Source: JANLWK01 sp031364505
GTDB taxonomy: Bacteria; Eisenbacteria; RBG-16-71-46
NCBI GenBank assembly: GCA_031364505.1
Contig: JANLWK010000201.1
Location: forward strand, 1 to 6,969
Length of the DNA stretch: 6,969 nt
Direction: 5' to 3'
The notes beneath the pieces were generated by a model. The model was not told the origin of the DNA, ran no database searches, and saw nothing but the letters and a program-made list of their open reading frames with translations. Position 1 is the stretch's first letter. The number at the start of each line of letters is the position of its first letter. The translations under genes were made by a program, and so were the position numbers. Positions 1 to 6,969 of the stretch are shown here, one piece after another.

Positions 1-339
1 CGGGCCGGCGAGGATCCACGCCTGCTCGACCACATGCGCGATCACGGGATCGGCATCGAGGCCAACCTCACGAGCAACGTGCAGACGAGCGCCGTGCGCG
101 ATTTCGCGTCCCACCCGCTCAAGCGCTGGCTCAACCTCGACCTCGTCGCCAACCTCAACACCGACGACCCCGCCATCAGCGGCATCGATCTCGCCCACGA
201 GTTCGACGTCGCCGCCCCCGCCGCCGGCCTGACCCGCGATCACATCCGGAAGGCGCAGTGGAACGCGCTCGAGATGGCATTCCTGTCGCCGTCGGACCGC
301 GACGCGCTGGAGAGGAAGAAACTCGCGACGCGGGGATGA
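1..339 (+). CDS. add: Adenosine deaminase, C-terminal part (5' end outside window)
   Basis: Adenosine deaminase is a zinc enzyme of purine salvage that hydrolyses adenosine or deoxyadenosine to inosine or deoxyinosine plus ammonia, in the cytosol. The frame is open from base 1, so the N-terminus lies upstream; 112 residues are visible, about one third of the usual ~330. The segment aligns from memory with the C-terminus of E. coli Add. It has the Leu-Thr-Ser-Asn-Val-Gln-Thr strand (TSNVQT), then NTDDPAISG, whose Asp pair contains the zinc-binding Asp of the family. It ends with the helix containing AAPAAGLTRDHIRKAQWNA and a closing Lys/Arg-rich tail. The position before LTSN is Asn, where E. 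coli has Cys. The His zinc ligands and catalytic Glu lie outside the window. The gene stops with TGA and converges on the DUF2017 gene 52 bp away. The family call is firm. A closely related adenine or aminofutalosine deaminase is less likely given the E. coli Add-like ending. Confidence 0.93.
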   Translation, partial: RAGEDPRLLDHMRDHGIGIEANLTSNVQTSAVRDFASHPLKRWLNLDLVANLNTDDPAISGIDLAHEFDVAAPAAGLTRDHIRKAQWNALEMAFLSPSDRDALERKKLATRG

Positions 340-344
340 CCGCC

Positions 345-387
345 TCGCGCGGTCGCGCGAACTCGCCGCTGCGCCGCGCGAGCGGCG
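345..387. terminator. Two GC-rich hairpins between convergent add and DUF2017 genes
   Basis: The 52-bp convergent gap holds two adjacent dyads. The first has tcgcgc (345-350) and gcgcga (355-360), a perfect 6-bp stem with a 4-nt loop. The second has cgccgct (364-370) and agcggcg (381-387), a perfect 7-bp stem with a 10-nt loop. Neither is followed by a T-tract on either strand, so these are not canonical intrinsic terminators. The position between two convergent stop codons suggests a bidirectional transcription end or an mRNA 3'-end stabiliser. In sequence this GC-rich, short dyads also arise by chance, so confidence is low. Confidence 0.35.
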
Positions 388-391
388 CTGC

Positions 392-877
392 CTATGCCTC
401 GCCCAGCTCCGCCTCGACGAGCGTCTGCAGCACGTACGCCAGCACCTGGACGATCGCGAGCGCTCCGTCGTGCGGGGAGTCGACGTCGATCTCGTCGCGC
501 TCGAAGTCGTGCTGGGTGAGCCCGTGCAGCTCGGTCAGCACGATGCGCGCCTGGTTGATGGCGCTCATCCACGCGCGCGCATGGTGGGCGGGGAACACGA
601 TCTCGCCGTGCTCGAGGTCGAGCAGCGGCAGGTCGCGCTGGAACGTCTCCGCCGCGGACTCGAACAGGTGCCGCAGCTCGTCGTCCATCAGCCGGTGCCA
701 CTCGTCGTTCCGCCGCGGATCGCTCGGCATGCCGTCCGGGTAGAGCCGGCCCCGCGCCGTCCCCGAGTCACGGCGCTCCAGGATCGCCGGGACGTGACGC
801 AGGCAGTGCGCGATCACCTCGTCGATGCCGCCCAGCCGCAGGCGGCCGCCGTCGAGCGCCGACACTTGGAGCATCAT
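392..877 (-). CDS. DUF2017 family protein, clpS-linked
   Basis: This 161-residue soluble protein has no experimentally known function that I can name. The fold is predicted to be mostly helical. Residues 41-80 (RGRLYPDGMPSDP, then an acidic helix with EWHRLMDDELRHLF) and residues 100-115 (ARAWMSAINQARIVL) match the pattern of DUF2017 proteins. Members such as M. tuberculosis Rv1332 have the corresponding Asp-Ala-x-Ala-Trp-Ile-x-Ala-Val-Asn helix and a hydrophobic C-terminal helix, here residues 139-157 (ALAIVQVLAYVLQTLVEAE). The gene directly follows clpS, as Rv1332 follows Rv1331, which supports the call. Its start codon ATG overlaps the clpS stop as ATGA (874-877). A second ATG immediately follows, so initiation could also be at 874; GGGCAGG just upstream is a candidate ribosome site for either. 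Coupled translation with clpS suggests a stoichiometric or regulatory link to the N-degron pathway, but that is inference. Annotations calling the family 'transcriptional regulator' have no support here: I see no DNA-binding motif. Confidence 0.75.
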   Translation of the reverse strand: MMLQVSALDGGRLRLGGIDEVIAHCLRHVPAILERRDSGTARGRLYPDGMPSDPRRNDEWHRLMDDELRHLFESAAETFQRDLPLLDLEHGEIVFPAHHARAWMSAINQARIVLTELHGLTQHDFERDEIDVDSPHDGALAIVQVLAYVLQTLVEAELGEA

Positions 878-1211
878 CCTGCCCGCTCGATCGTGGCCAG
901 CAGCTGGGAGGCGTGCAGCTCGCGCAGGTAGCCCTCGGCGCGCTCGTACTCGCCGGTCCACAGGATCGAGCTGCCCTGTGTGTGCACCTCCCACATGTGC
1001 CGCTCGGCCCGGTCCCGCGCGTAGCCGAACACGCGCTGGAACACGAGGGTGACGTAGCTCATGAGATTCACGGGATCGTTGTGGACGATGACGTTCCACG
1101 GCGGCGAGACGGCCGTGCGCTCCTGCGTCTCGGCCTTGGGTGCCACCGCCGGCAGCGTCGGAGCGGCCGGCGCTCGCGCGACGACCGCGGGGCCGGCGCC
1201 TCGCGCGCGCG

Positions 1212-1215
<4 letters not shown>
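874..1215 (-). CDS. clpS: ClpS, Clp protease N-degron adaptor
   Basis: ClpS binds proteins with destabilising N-terminal residues and hands them to the ClpA/ClpC unfoldase of the Clp protease. The 113-residue product has an Ala/Pro-rich N-terminal extension (1-38), then the core fold. Asn46-Asp47 and His78 match E. coli Asn34-Asp35 and His66, which hold the substrate alpha-amino group, and Met52 matches gatekeeper Met40. Spacing is identical (32 residues from Asn to His). The third position of the E. coli Asn-Asp-Asp motif is Pro48, giving HNDPVNLMSYV, as in actinobacterial ClpS. The start is uncertain. GTG at 1215 overlaps the acs stop as GTGA, which favours coupling, but it lacks a visible ribosome site. 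An in-frame GTG at 1146 would give a 90-residue protein of more usual length. The stop overlaps the DUF2017 start. Identity is secure; only the N-terminus is in doubt. Confidence 0.92.
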
Positions 1216-3176
<1,961 letters not shown>

Positions 3177-3182
3177 GGCGAT

Positions 3183-3188
3183 CCTCCC
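3183..3188 (-). promoter_or_regulatory. Ribosome binding site of acs
   Basis: On the minus strand GGGAGG ends 6 nt before the GTG at 3176-3174. It is a near-ideal Shine-Dalgarno sequence and decides the acs start in a frame that stays open to 3350. Confidence 0.85.
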
Positions 3189-3305
3189 GCAAGCCCGCGA
3201 TGGAACATCCGAGGCTGCGCATCCTCGCATGCAGGGTCGAGACGGGCCAAGGCCGATCCGACCGCGCCCGGCCGCTTGCGTCGGCCTGCCCGGGCTGGTA
3301 TTTCC

Positions 3306-3346
3306 GACTCGCGGATGGTGGCGCGGATGCGCGGCCGCCGCGAGTC
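3306..3346. repeat. Perfect 9-bp inverted repeat with 23-nt spacer
   Basis: GACTCGCGG at 3306-3314 is the exact reverse complement of CCGCGAGTC at 3338-3346. The 23-nt spacer itself contains a smaller gcgc/gcgc dyad. The right arm ends 30 nt before the ATG of the 3377 gene. It could be a regulator-binding site for the divergent promoters or a stem in the 5' leader of the rightward transcript. No T-tract follows, so an attenuator-type terminator is unlikely. The role is inferred from position only. Confidence 0.45.
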
Positions 3347-3365
3347 TCACCGAACCTTGTCATTC

Positions 3366-3370
3366 AGGAG
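3366..3370 (+). promoter_or_regulatory. Ribosome binding site of the 3377 gene
   Basis: AGGAG lies 6 nt before the ATG at 3377. It fixes the start just ahead of a membrane anchor and rules out the longer in-frame opening from 3200. Confidence 0.85.
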
Positions 3371-3376
3371 CACGTC

Positions 3377-4021
3377 ATGTCGCTGCGCGGTATCACCGTG
3401 GTCATCGTGCTCGCCGTCGGCGTGCTCGCGTATGTGGCATGGAATCGCAACACCGAGAAGCCTCCCGCATCCGCAGCGTCCGGTTCCGCCGAGACGTCGC
3501 CCGCGCCCGAGCCACCGGGGAGCACGGGACCCGATGGCGGCGCCGAGACGCCGATGGTCCAGACGGCGACGAATCCCGGGCTGCAATGGGACGTGCCGAA
3601 GCGCTGGACCGATCGCGGCCCCGGCACGATGCGCCTCGCGACCTACGTGATTCCGGGCGCGGCCGGCAAGGACGACGCGCAATGCGCCGTGTACTTCTTC
3701 GGCCCCGGGCAGGGCGGTGACATCGAGTCCAACCTCACGCGCTGGCGCGGCGAGTTCAAGTCGCCGGAGCACGAACGGCGCCGCGCCATCAAGGCCACGG
3801 ACGCGAACGTGACGCGCGTCTCGCTGCGCGGGACCTACATGGCGCACGCGAGCATGATGGACACGGGCGAGCCCGTGGAATCGCCGAACTGGGGACTGCT
3901 CGGCGCCATCGCGGAAGGGCCGAACGGCTCGGTGTTCTTCAAGCTCACCGGTCCCGCCGCTACGGTCGAGTCCGCAGAGGCCGAGTTCGACTCCATGCTC
4001 GAAGGGATCTGCAAGCCCTAG
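3377..4021 (+). CDS. Membrane-anchored protein of unknown function, Gly-Pro-Gly-Gln-Gly-Gly motif
   Basis: I do not recognise a named family with certainty. The 214-residue product begins with one hydrophobic segment (about residues 5-22) ending in WNRN. No signal-peptidase or lipobox site is evident, so it is probably an uncleaved anchor with the rest outside the cytoplasmic membrane. Residues 26-62 are a flexible Pro/Ala/Ser/Gly/Glu linker. The globular part (about 68-214) starts with LQWDVPKRW and continues with CAVYFFGPGQGGDIESN (103-119), TRWRGEF (121-127), RGTYMAH (151-157) and AEGPNGSVFFKLTGPAATV (179-197), and ends with a helix (FDSMLEGICKP). The Trp-x-x-Pro-x-x-Trp opening and the closing 'Phe-Lys-Leu-Thr-Gly-Pro' strand followed by a helix recall the small PsbP/Mog1-like fold, but this is a guess from pattern. 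Similar unannotated proteins occur in GC-rich environmental bacteria, as far as I recall. It is the first gene of a rightward cluster; the next gene starts 10 nt after its stop. Confidence 0.8.
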   Translation: MSLRGITVVIVLAVGVLAYVAWNRNTEKPPASAASGSAETSPAPEPPGSTGPDGGAETPMVQTATNPGLQWDVPKRWTDRGPGTMRLATYVIPGAAGKDDAQCAVYFFGPGQGGDIESNLTRWRGEFKSPEHERRRAIKATDANVTRVSLRGTYMAHASMMDTGEPVESPNWGLLGAIAEGPNGSVFFKLTGPAATVESAEAEFDSMLEGICKP

Positions 4022-4031
4022 CGGGCACCGA

Positions 4032-4895
4032 ATGACGCCCGAGCCGCGCAAGCTGATCGCGACGTTTCTGGTGCTCACCACGATCCTCGCCGCGTGCTGC
4101 TACGTGCCGATCGTGTCGGCGCGGAGCCTCGGCGCGGGCGGCGGGATGTGGGTGTTGTGCCTGATGTGGTCGCCAGGCATCGCCGGGCTCGTCACGCGTC
4201 TCGCCTGGCAGCGCGATCTCCGCGGGATCGGCTGGCGCTGGGGCGCGTGGCGCTATCCCGCGATCGGATACATGCTCCCGCCGTCCGCGGCACTCATCGT
4301 CTACGCTCTCGTGTGGCTGACCGGCTTCGGCGACTTCACGGCGACGCGATTCACCACGGCCATGGCCCGCGATTTCGGCGCCGCCGCGCGATCGTTGCCC
4401 ATCGCGGTGCTCATCGCGTCGACCGCTGGCGTGGCGACCTCGACGCTGTTCGCGATGGGCGAGGAGCTGGGCTGGCGTGGCGTGCTCGTGCCCGAATTGG
4501 CGAAGCGTGTGAGCTTCACGAAGACCGCCCTGTGGAGCGGCGCGATCTGGGCGCTGTTTCACTATCCGGCGATCCTGCTCACCGACTACCACGCCGCGAC
4601 GCCGCTCGCGTTCTCGCTGATCACGTTCACCGTGTGCGTCGTCGCCGCGGGCATCATCCTGACCTGGCTCCGGCTCCGCTCCGGCAGCGTGTGGCCCGCC
4701 GTCCTGTTCCACGCCAGCCACAACCTGTTCGTCCAGGACGTCTTCGACCGCCTGACCGTGCCGAAGTCCGCAACCGAATACGTCACCACGGAGTTCGGCG
4801 TCGGGCTGATGGCCGTCTACGCGGCCGTGGCGTGGTGGCTGTGGCGCCGGCGAAGCGAAATCGAGCCCTCCGGGATGGCCACGCCGGGAGTATGA
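4032..4895 (+). CDS. CPBP family intramembrane metalloprotease (CAAX protease/Abi-like)
   Basis: This 287-residue polytopic membrane protein has about seven or eight hydrophobic segments. It carries the three CPBP (Rce1/Abi) motifs. Glu144-Glu145-x3-Arg149 (GEELGWRG) is the first. The second is the Trp173-x3-His177 variant of Phe-x3-His (WALFHYP). The third is His227-x3-Asn231 (HASHN). In Rce1-type enzymes the Glu and His residues coordinate or activate the catalytic centre that cuts peptide bonds within or near the membrane. Bacterial members serve in bacteriocin self-immunity, peptide maturation or unknown roles, and the true substrate cannot be read from the sequence. All catalytic positions are intact, so the protein is probably active. 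ATG at 4032 was chosen as the first start in the frame near the upstream stop; no good ribosome site precedes it, suggesting coupling to the 3377 gene across a 10-nt gap. A 10-residue polar start precedes the first membrane helix. Confidence 0.92.
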   Translation: MTPEPRKLIATFLVLTTILAACCYVPIVSARSLGAGGGMWVLCLMWSPGIAGLVTRLAWQRDLRGIGWRWGAWRYPAIGYMLPPSAALIVYALVWLTGFGDFTATRFTTAMARDFGAAARSLPIAVLIASTAGVATSTLFAMGEELGWRGVLVPELAKRVSFTKTALWSGAIWALFHYPAILLTDYHAATPLAFSLITFTVCVVAAGIILTWLRLRSGSVWPAVLFHASHNLFVQDVFDRLTVPKSATEYVTTEFGVGLMAVYAAVAWWLWRRRSEIEPSGMATPGV

Positions 4896-4920
4896 TTCGC
4901 GGAGGTGTTCCATCGCCGCG

Positions 4921-4925
4921 GGAGG
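4921..4925 (+). promoter_or_regulatory. Ribosome binding site of the 4931 gene
   Basis: GGAGG lies 5 nt before the ATG at 4931 and favours that start. An in-frame ATG at 4892 overlaps the upstream stop, but its GGGAG is only 1 nt away, and it would put 13 polar residues before the signal segment. A near copy of this ribosome site lies 20 bp upstream at 4901. Confidence 0.75.
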
Positions 4926-4930
4926 GTTCC

Positions 4931-5908
4931 ATGCATCGGCTCATCTGGCTCGCCATGGCCGGCGCGACCCTGTTGCTGTTCTCGATGTTCGGCTGCCGCT
5001 TCAACGTCATGGTCCGCCCCGACGACGGCATCGTCAAAGTCGAGGGCTCGACGGACGACGGCACGGACGCGAGCACCTCGGCCGACCTCGTCGCACAAAG
5101 CGGTTCGCAACCCGGCTTCTACCCGCTGACGATCGGCAACCGCTGGCGCTACACGCGCACGCTCCTGACGGACTGGGCGGACTCGTCGGGCACGCCGCAG
5201 CACTTCGTCGTGACCGAGGCCGAGGAACACCAGATCGTGTGCTTCGCTCCGGTCGGCGACCGGTACTACAGCGCCGAGCGCAGGATCGATCCCGCGGACC
5301 CCGGCGCGGGCGGCTACTCCATCTACTATCGCCAGGATCGCAGCGGCCTCTACGAGTTGGACGGGGGCCAGCCGCCGTGCCTCGTTCCGGTGGGGCCCGC
5401 CGCGTGGACGACCGCGCCGGCGCGGCGCGAGGTGGCCGGCCGCCGCCCGACGGATCACGCGACGCTCGCGGCCGTCACGCGCCTCGAGTACCGAAGCGCC
5501 ATGCTCAACGCCGCGCTCGGGCGGGGCCTCGAGCCCGGTCCGGCACGGGGCGCACTGCGCCCGCGCCCGCTCGCGGGTGAGATCACGCGGCTCGCGTACC
5601 CGCTGCTCTTCGTGCGTCACTGGGTGATCCGCGAGGACCCGCGATTCGCCTGCACGGTGGAAGGAATCGACTGGCTGCGGTTGCCCGCGGGACGCTTCTG
5701 GGCCTACCGGATCCGCATCGACTCCGAGTTGTTCGCGCCGAGCGATCGCGTGCACGTCTGGTACAACCGCAAGGGCTTCATGAAGCTCGACGGAATCTTC
5801 GAGACGCAGGTCGTCGACGACGCCAGCAACCCCGTCGCCATCGCGACGTCACGCCAGACCGAAGTCCTCGACGCGATCCACCTCGTCACGCCGCAGCCCG
5901 TGCCCTGA
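4931..5908 (+). CDS. Exported protein, possible lipoprotein, with two Tyr-Pro-Leu-x5-Trp motifs
   Basis: This 325-residue protein has no function I can name. Residues 1-21 form an export signal: MHRL, then a hydrophobic stretch ending MFG before Cys22. A Gly-Cys at this place suggests lipid attachment, but Met at -3 and Phe at -2 are atypical for a lipobox. An acidic Asp/Ser/Thr-rich linker (about 29-62) follows. The mature part has FYPLTIGNRWRYTR (63-76), a beta-rich segment to about 145, an Arg/Ala/Pro-rich stretch of low conservation in appearance (156-215), then LAYPLLFVRHWVIRE (221-235). It ends with CTVEGIDWLRLPAGRFWAYR (241-260) and VHVWYNRKGFMKLDG (274-288). The 'YPL..G..W.Y' opening and the 'LPAGRF.AYRI ... 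WYNRKG' ending resemble a group of extracytoplasmic beta-rich hypothetical proteins. It follows the CPBP gene by 35 bp and is probably in the same transcript. Envelope or secreted location is inferred from the signal segment. Confidence 0.8.
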   Translation: MHRLIWLAMAGATLLLFSMFGCRFNVMVRPDDGIVKVEGSTDDGTDASTSADLVAQSGSQPGFYPLTIGNRWRYTRTLLTDWADSSGTPQHFVVTEAEEHQIVCFAPVGDRYYSAERRIDPADPGAGGYSIYYRQDRSGLYELDGGQPPCLVPVGPAAWTTAPARREVAGRRPTDHATLAAVTRLEYRSAMLNAALGRGLEPGPARGALRPRPLAGEITRLAYPLLFVRHWVIREDPRFACTVEGIDWLRLPAGRFWAYRIRIDSELFAPSDRVHVWYNRKGFMKLDGIFETQVVDDASNPVAIATSRQTEVLDAIHLVTPQPVP

Positions 5909-5916
5909 ACACGCGA

Positions 5917-5942
5917 GCGGCCACCCGCCGAGGGATGGCCGC
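5917..5942. terminator. Hairpin between convergent 4931 gene and ettA
   Basis: GCGGCCA (5917-5923) pairs with TGGCCGC (5936-5942) and CCC (5924-5926) with GGG (5932-5934). This gives a 10-bp GC-rich stem with one bulged A (5935) and a 5-nt loop. It starts 8 nt after the TGA of the 4931 gene and lies about 30 nt past the ettA stop, so it can serve both strands. No T-tract follows on either strand, so it is either a U-less intrinsic terminator or an mRNA 3'-end stabiliser. Confidence 0.6.
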
Positions 5943-5973
5943 CCGATTCGTCGCAACGCTCGTCTCGCCGTTG

Positions 5974-6969
5974 CTACTGGTGCACGAGTTTCCGGTACTT
6001 GATCCGGTGGGGCTGGTCGGCCTCGGAGCCCAGGCGCTCGTGGCGTTCGGCTTCGTAGGCCTGGAAGTTGCCTTCGAAGAAGCGCACCTGCGAGTCGCCC
6101 TCGAACGCCAGCATGTGCGTGGCGATGCGATCGAGGAACCAGCGGTCGTGCGAGATCACCACGACGCAGCCGGCGAACTCGAGCAGCGCGTCCTCGAGCG
6201 CACGCAGCGTGTCGACGTCGAGGTCGTTCGTGGGCTCGTCGAGCAGCAGCACGTTCGCGCCGCTCTTGAGCATGCGCGCGAGGTGCACGCGATTCCGCTC
6301 GCCGCCCGACAGGTCCTTCACGCGCTTCTGCTGGTCGGCGCCCTTGAAGTTGAAGCCGGCGACGTAGCTGCGTGAGTTGATCGAACGCTTGCCCAGCTCG
6401 ATCAGGTCCTTGCCGTCCGAGATGGCTTCCCACACGTTCGCGTCGCCCGGCAGCGCGTCGCGGCTCTGGTCGACGTAGGCGAGCTGAACGGTGTCGCCGA
6501 TGCGCAGCGAGCCGGCGTCCGGCTTCTCCTGGCCGGTGATCATGCGGAACAGCGTCGTCTTGCCGGCGCCGTTCGGGCCGATCACGCCCACGATGCCGGC
6601 GGGCGGCAGCTTGAACGTGAAGTCCTCCATGAGCAGCAGATCGCCGTAGCCCTTGCGCAGGCCCTCGGCCTCGATCACGACGTTGCCGAGGCGCGGCCCC
6701 GGCGGAATGTAGATCTCGATCGCGTCGAGCTTCTCGCGCCCTTCCTCCGACAGCAGCTTCTCGTAGGCGGCGAGACGAGCCTTGCCCTTGGCCTGACGCG
6801 CACGCGGCGCCATGCGCACCCAGTCGAGCTCGCGCTCGAGCGTCTTCTGACGCGCCGACTCGGTCTTCTCTTCCTGCTGCAACCGCGTCTTCTTCTGCTC
6901 CAGCCAGGAGGTGTAGTTGCCCTCCCAGGGAATGCCCTCGCCGCGATCCAGCTCGAGGATCCAGCCGGC
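5974..6969 (-). CDS. ettA: Energy-dependent translational throttle protein EttA, C-terminal part (5' end outside window)
   Basis: EttA is a soluble ABC-F ATPase that binds the ribosomal E site and gates entry into the elongation cycle according to energy status. The visible 331 residues match the C-terminal ~60% of the usual 555; the first ATPase domain lies beyond the right edge. It begins at AGWILELDRGEGIPWEGNY, the end of domain one. The interdomain linker, the tRNA-interacting arm typical of ABC-F proteins, covers about residues 21-80 and is Lys/Arg/Glu-rich. The second ATPase domain has Walker A GPNGAGKTT (131-139), signature LSGGE (220-224), Walker B VLLLDEP (240-246) and the switch His274 in SHDRWFLDR. 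The product ends shortly after the second ATPase domain, at KLVHQ, without the C-terminal extension of Uup or resistance-type ABC-F proteins. NTDDs are absent but PTNDLDVDTLRALEDAL, characteristic of EttA, is present. All ATPase residues in view are intact. Confidence 0.95.
   Translation of the reverse strand, partial: AGWILELDRGEGIPWEGNYTSWLEQKKTRLQQEEKTESARQKTLERELDWVRMAPRARQAKGKARLAAYEKLLSEEGREKLDAIEIYIPPGPRLGNVVIEAEGLRKGYGDLLLMEDFTFKLPPAGIVGVIGPNGAGKTTLFRMITGQEKPDAGSLRIGDTVQLAYVDQSRDALPGDANVWEAISDGKDLIELGKRSINSRSYVAGFNFKGADQQKRVKDLSGGERNRVHLARMLKSGANVLLLDEPTNDLDVDTLRALEDALLEFAGCVVVISHDRWFLDRIATHMLAFEGDSQVRFFEGNFQAYEAERHERLGSEADQPHRIKYRKLVHQ

Larger units (their letters stand above)
3177..3376. 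promoter_or_regulatory. Divergent intergenic region between acs and the 3377 gene
   Basis: Both flanking genes are transcribed away from this 200-bp stretch, so it must carry their promoters unless transcription enters from farther off. I could not find convincing -35/-10 hexamers on either strand; the region is GC-rich and any match is weak. It does hold a 41-bp interrupted dyad (3306-3346, separate entry) and ribosome sites at both ends. Frames read through parts of it, but they give Arg/Ala/Pro-rich translations that look non-coding. Confidence 0.6.

Noticed and set aside
240..743. Several frames overlapping the add end and DUF2017 gene on both strands
   Set aside because: Their translations are low-complexity Arg/Ala/Ser strings. 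The DUF2017 frame has a family pattern and coupled start, and add matches a known enzyme.
3209..3233. Short dyad and gcat-type repeats near cgaggctgcgcatcctcg in the intergenic region
   Set aside because: A 5-bp stem with an 8-nt loop is expected by chance at this base composition.
3177..3350. N-terminal extension of acs by 58 residues to an upstream start at 3350
   Set aside because: The extension is Arg/Ala/Pro-rich and unlike Acs. The GTG at 3176 has a strong ribosome site and gives the usual 654 residues.
3960..4913. Minus-strand 317-residue frame opposite the CPBP gene
   Set aside because: Gly/Arg/His/Glu-rich composition without hydrophobic cores. The opposite strand carries all three CPBP motifs and membrane helices.
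4094..4930. Long upstream opening of the 4931 frame through the CPBP gene
   Set aside because: The translation is Arg/Ala-rich shadow of the CPBP gene. The signal segment and ribosome site place the start at 4931.
4817..5755. Minus-strand 312-residue frame opposite the exported protein gene
   Set aside because: Low-complexity Arg/Ala/Val composition typical of the antisense of a GC-rich gene; no motif or ribosome site.
5935..6375. Plus-strand 146-residue frame within ettA
   Set aside because: It is antisense to the highly conserved second ATPase domain of EttA and is Val/Glu/Leu/Arg-rich with no independent support.

Overview
The window is about 7 kb of GC-rich (roughly two-thirds G+C by eye), densely packed bacterial chromosome. 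It holds six complete genes and two cut by the window edges. I see no mobile element, CRISPR array, tRNA or rRNA. The organism cannot be named from this sequence. ClpS has the Asn-Asp-Pro-Val-Asn-Leu-Met core that I know best from Actinobacteria, and it sits beside a DUF2017 gene as in that phylum. Acs, Add and EttA resemble those of many GC-rich phyla. The secreted or anchored proteins of unknown function suggest an under-studied GC-rich lineage, but that is inference.

Layout. Positions 1-339 (+) hold the C-terminal third of adenosine deaminase (add). It converges on a minus-strand operon that reads acs (3176-1212), clpS (1215-874) and a DUF2017 gene (877-392). Both junctions in that operon are 4-nt stop/start overlaps (GTGA, then ATGA). 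A 200-bp divergent intergenic region (3177-3376) holds a perfect 9-bp dyad. From it a plus-strand cluster runs rightward: a membrane-anchored protein of unknown function (3377-4021), a CPBP-family (CAAX protease-like) membrane protein (4032-4895), and an exported protein, possibly a lipoprotein (4931-5908). A GC-rich hairpin at 5917-5942 separates this cluster from the convergent minus-strand ettA (5974 to the right edge), which lacks its N-terminal part.

How the genes may work together. The leftward operon joins central carbon metabolism (acetate to acetyl-CoA) with the N-degron adaptor of the Clp protease and its usual but uncharacterised neighbour DUF2017. The rightward trio looks like a small envelope cluster in which an intramembrane protease-like protein lies between two exported or anchored proteins. 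No dramatic new system is evident. The points most worth a second look are the translationally coupled acs-clpS-DUF2017 arrangement and the uncharacterised envelope trio.
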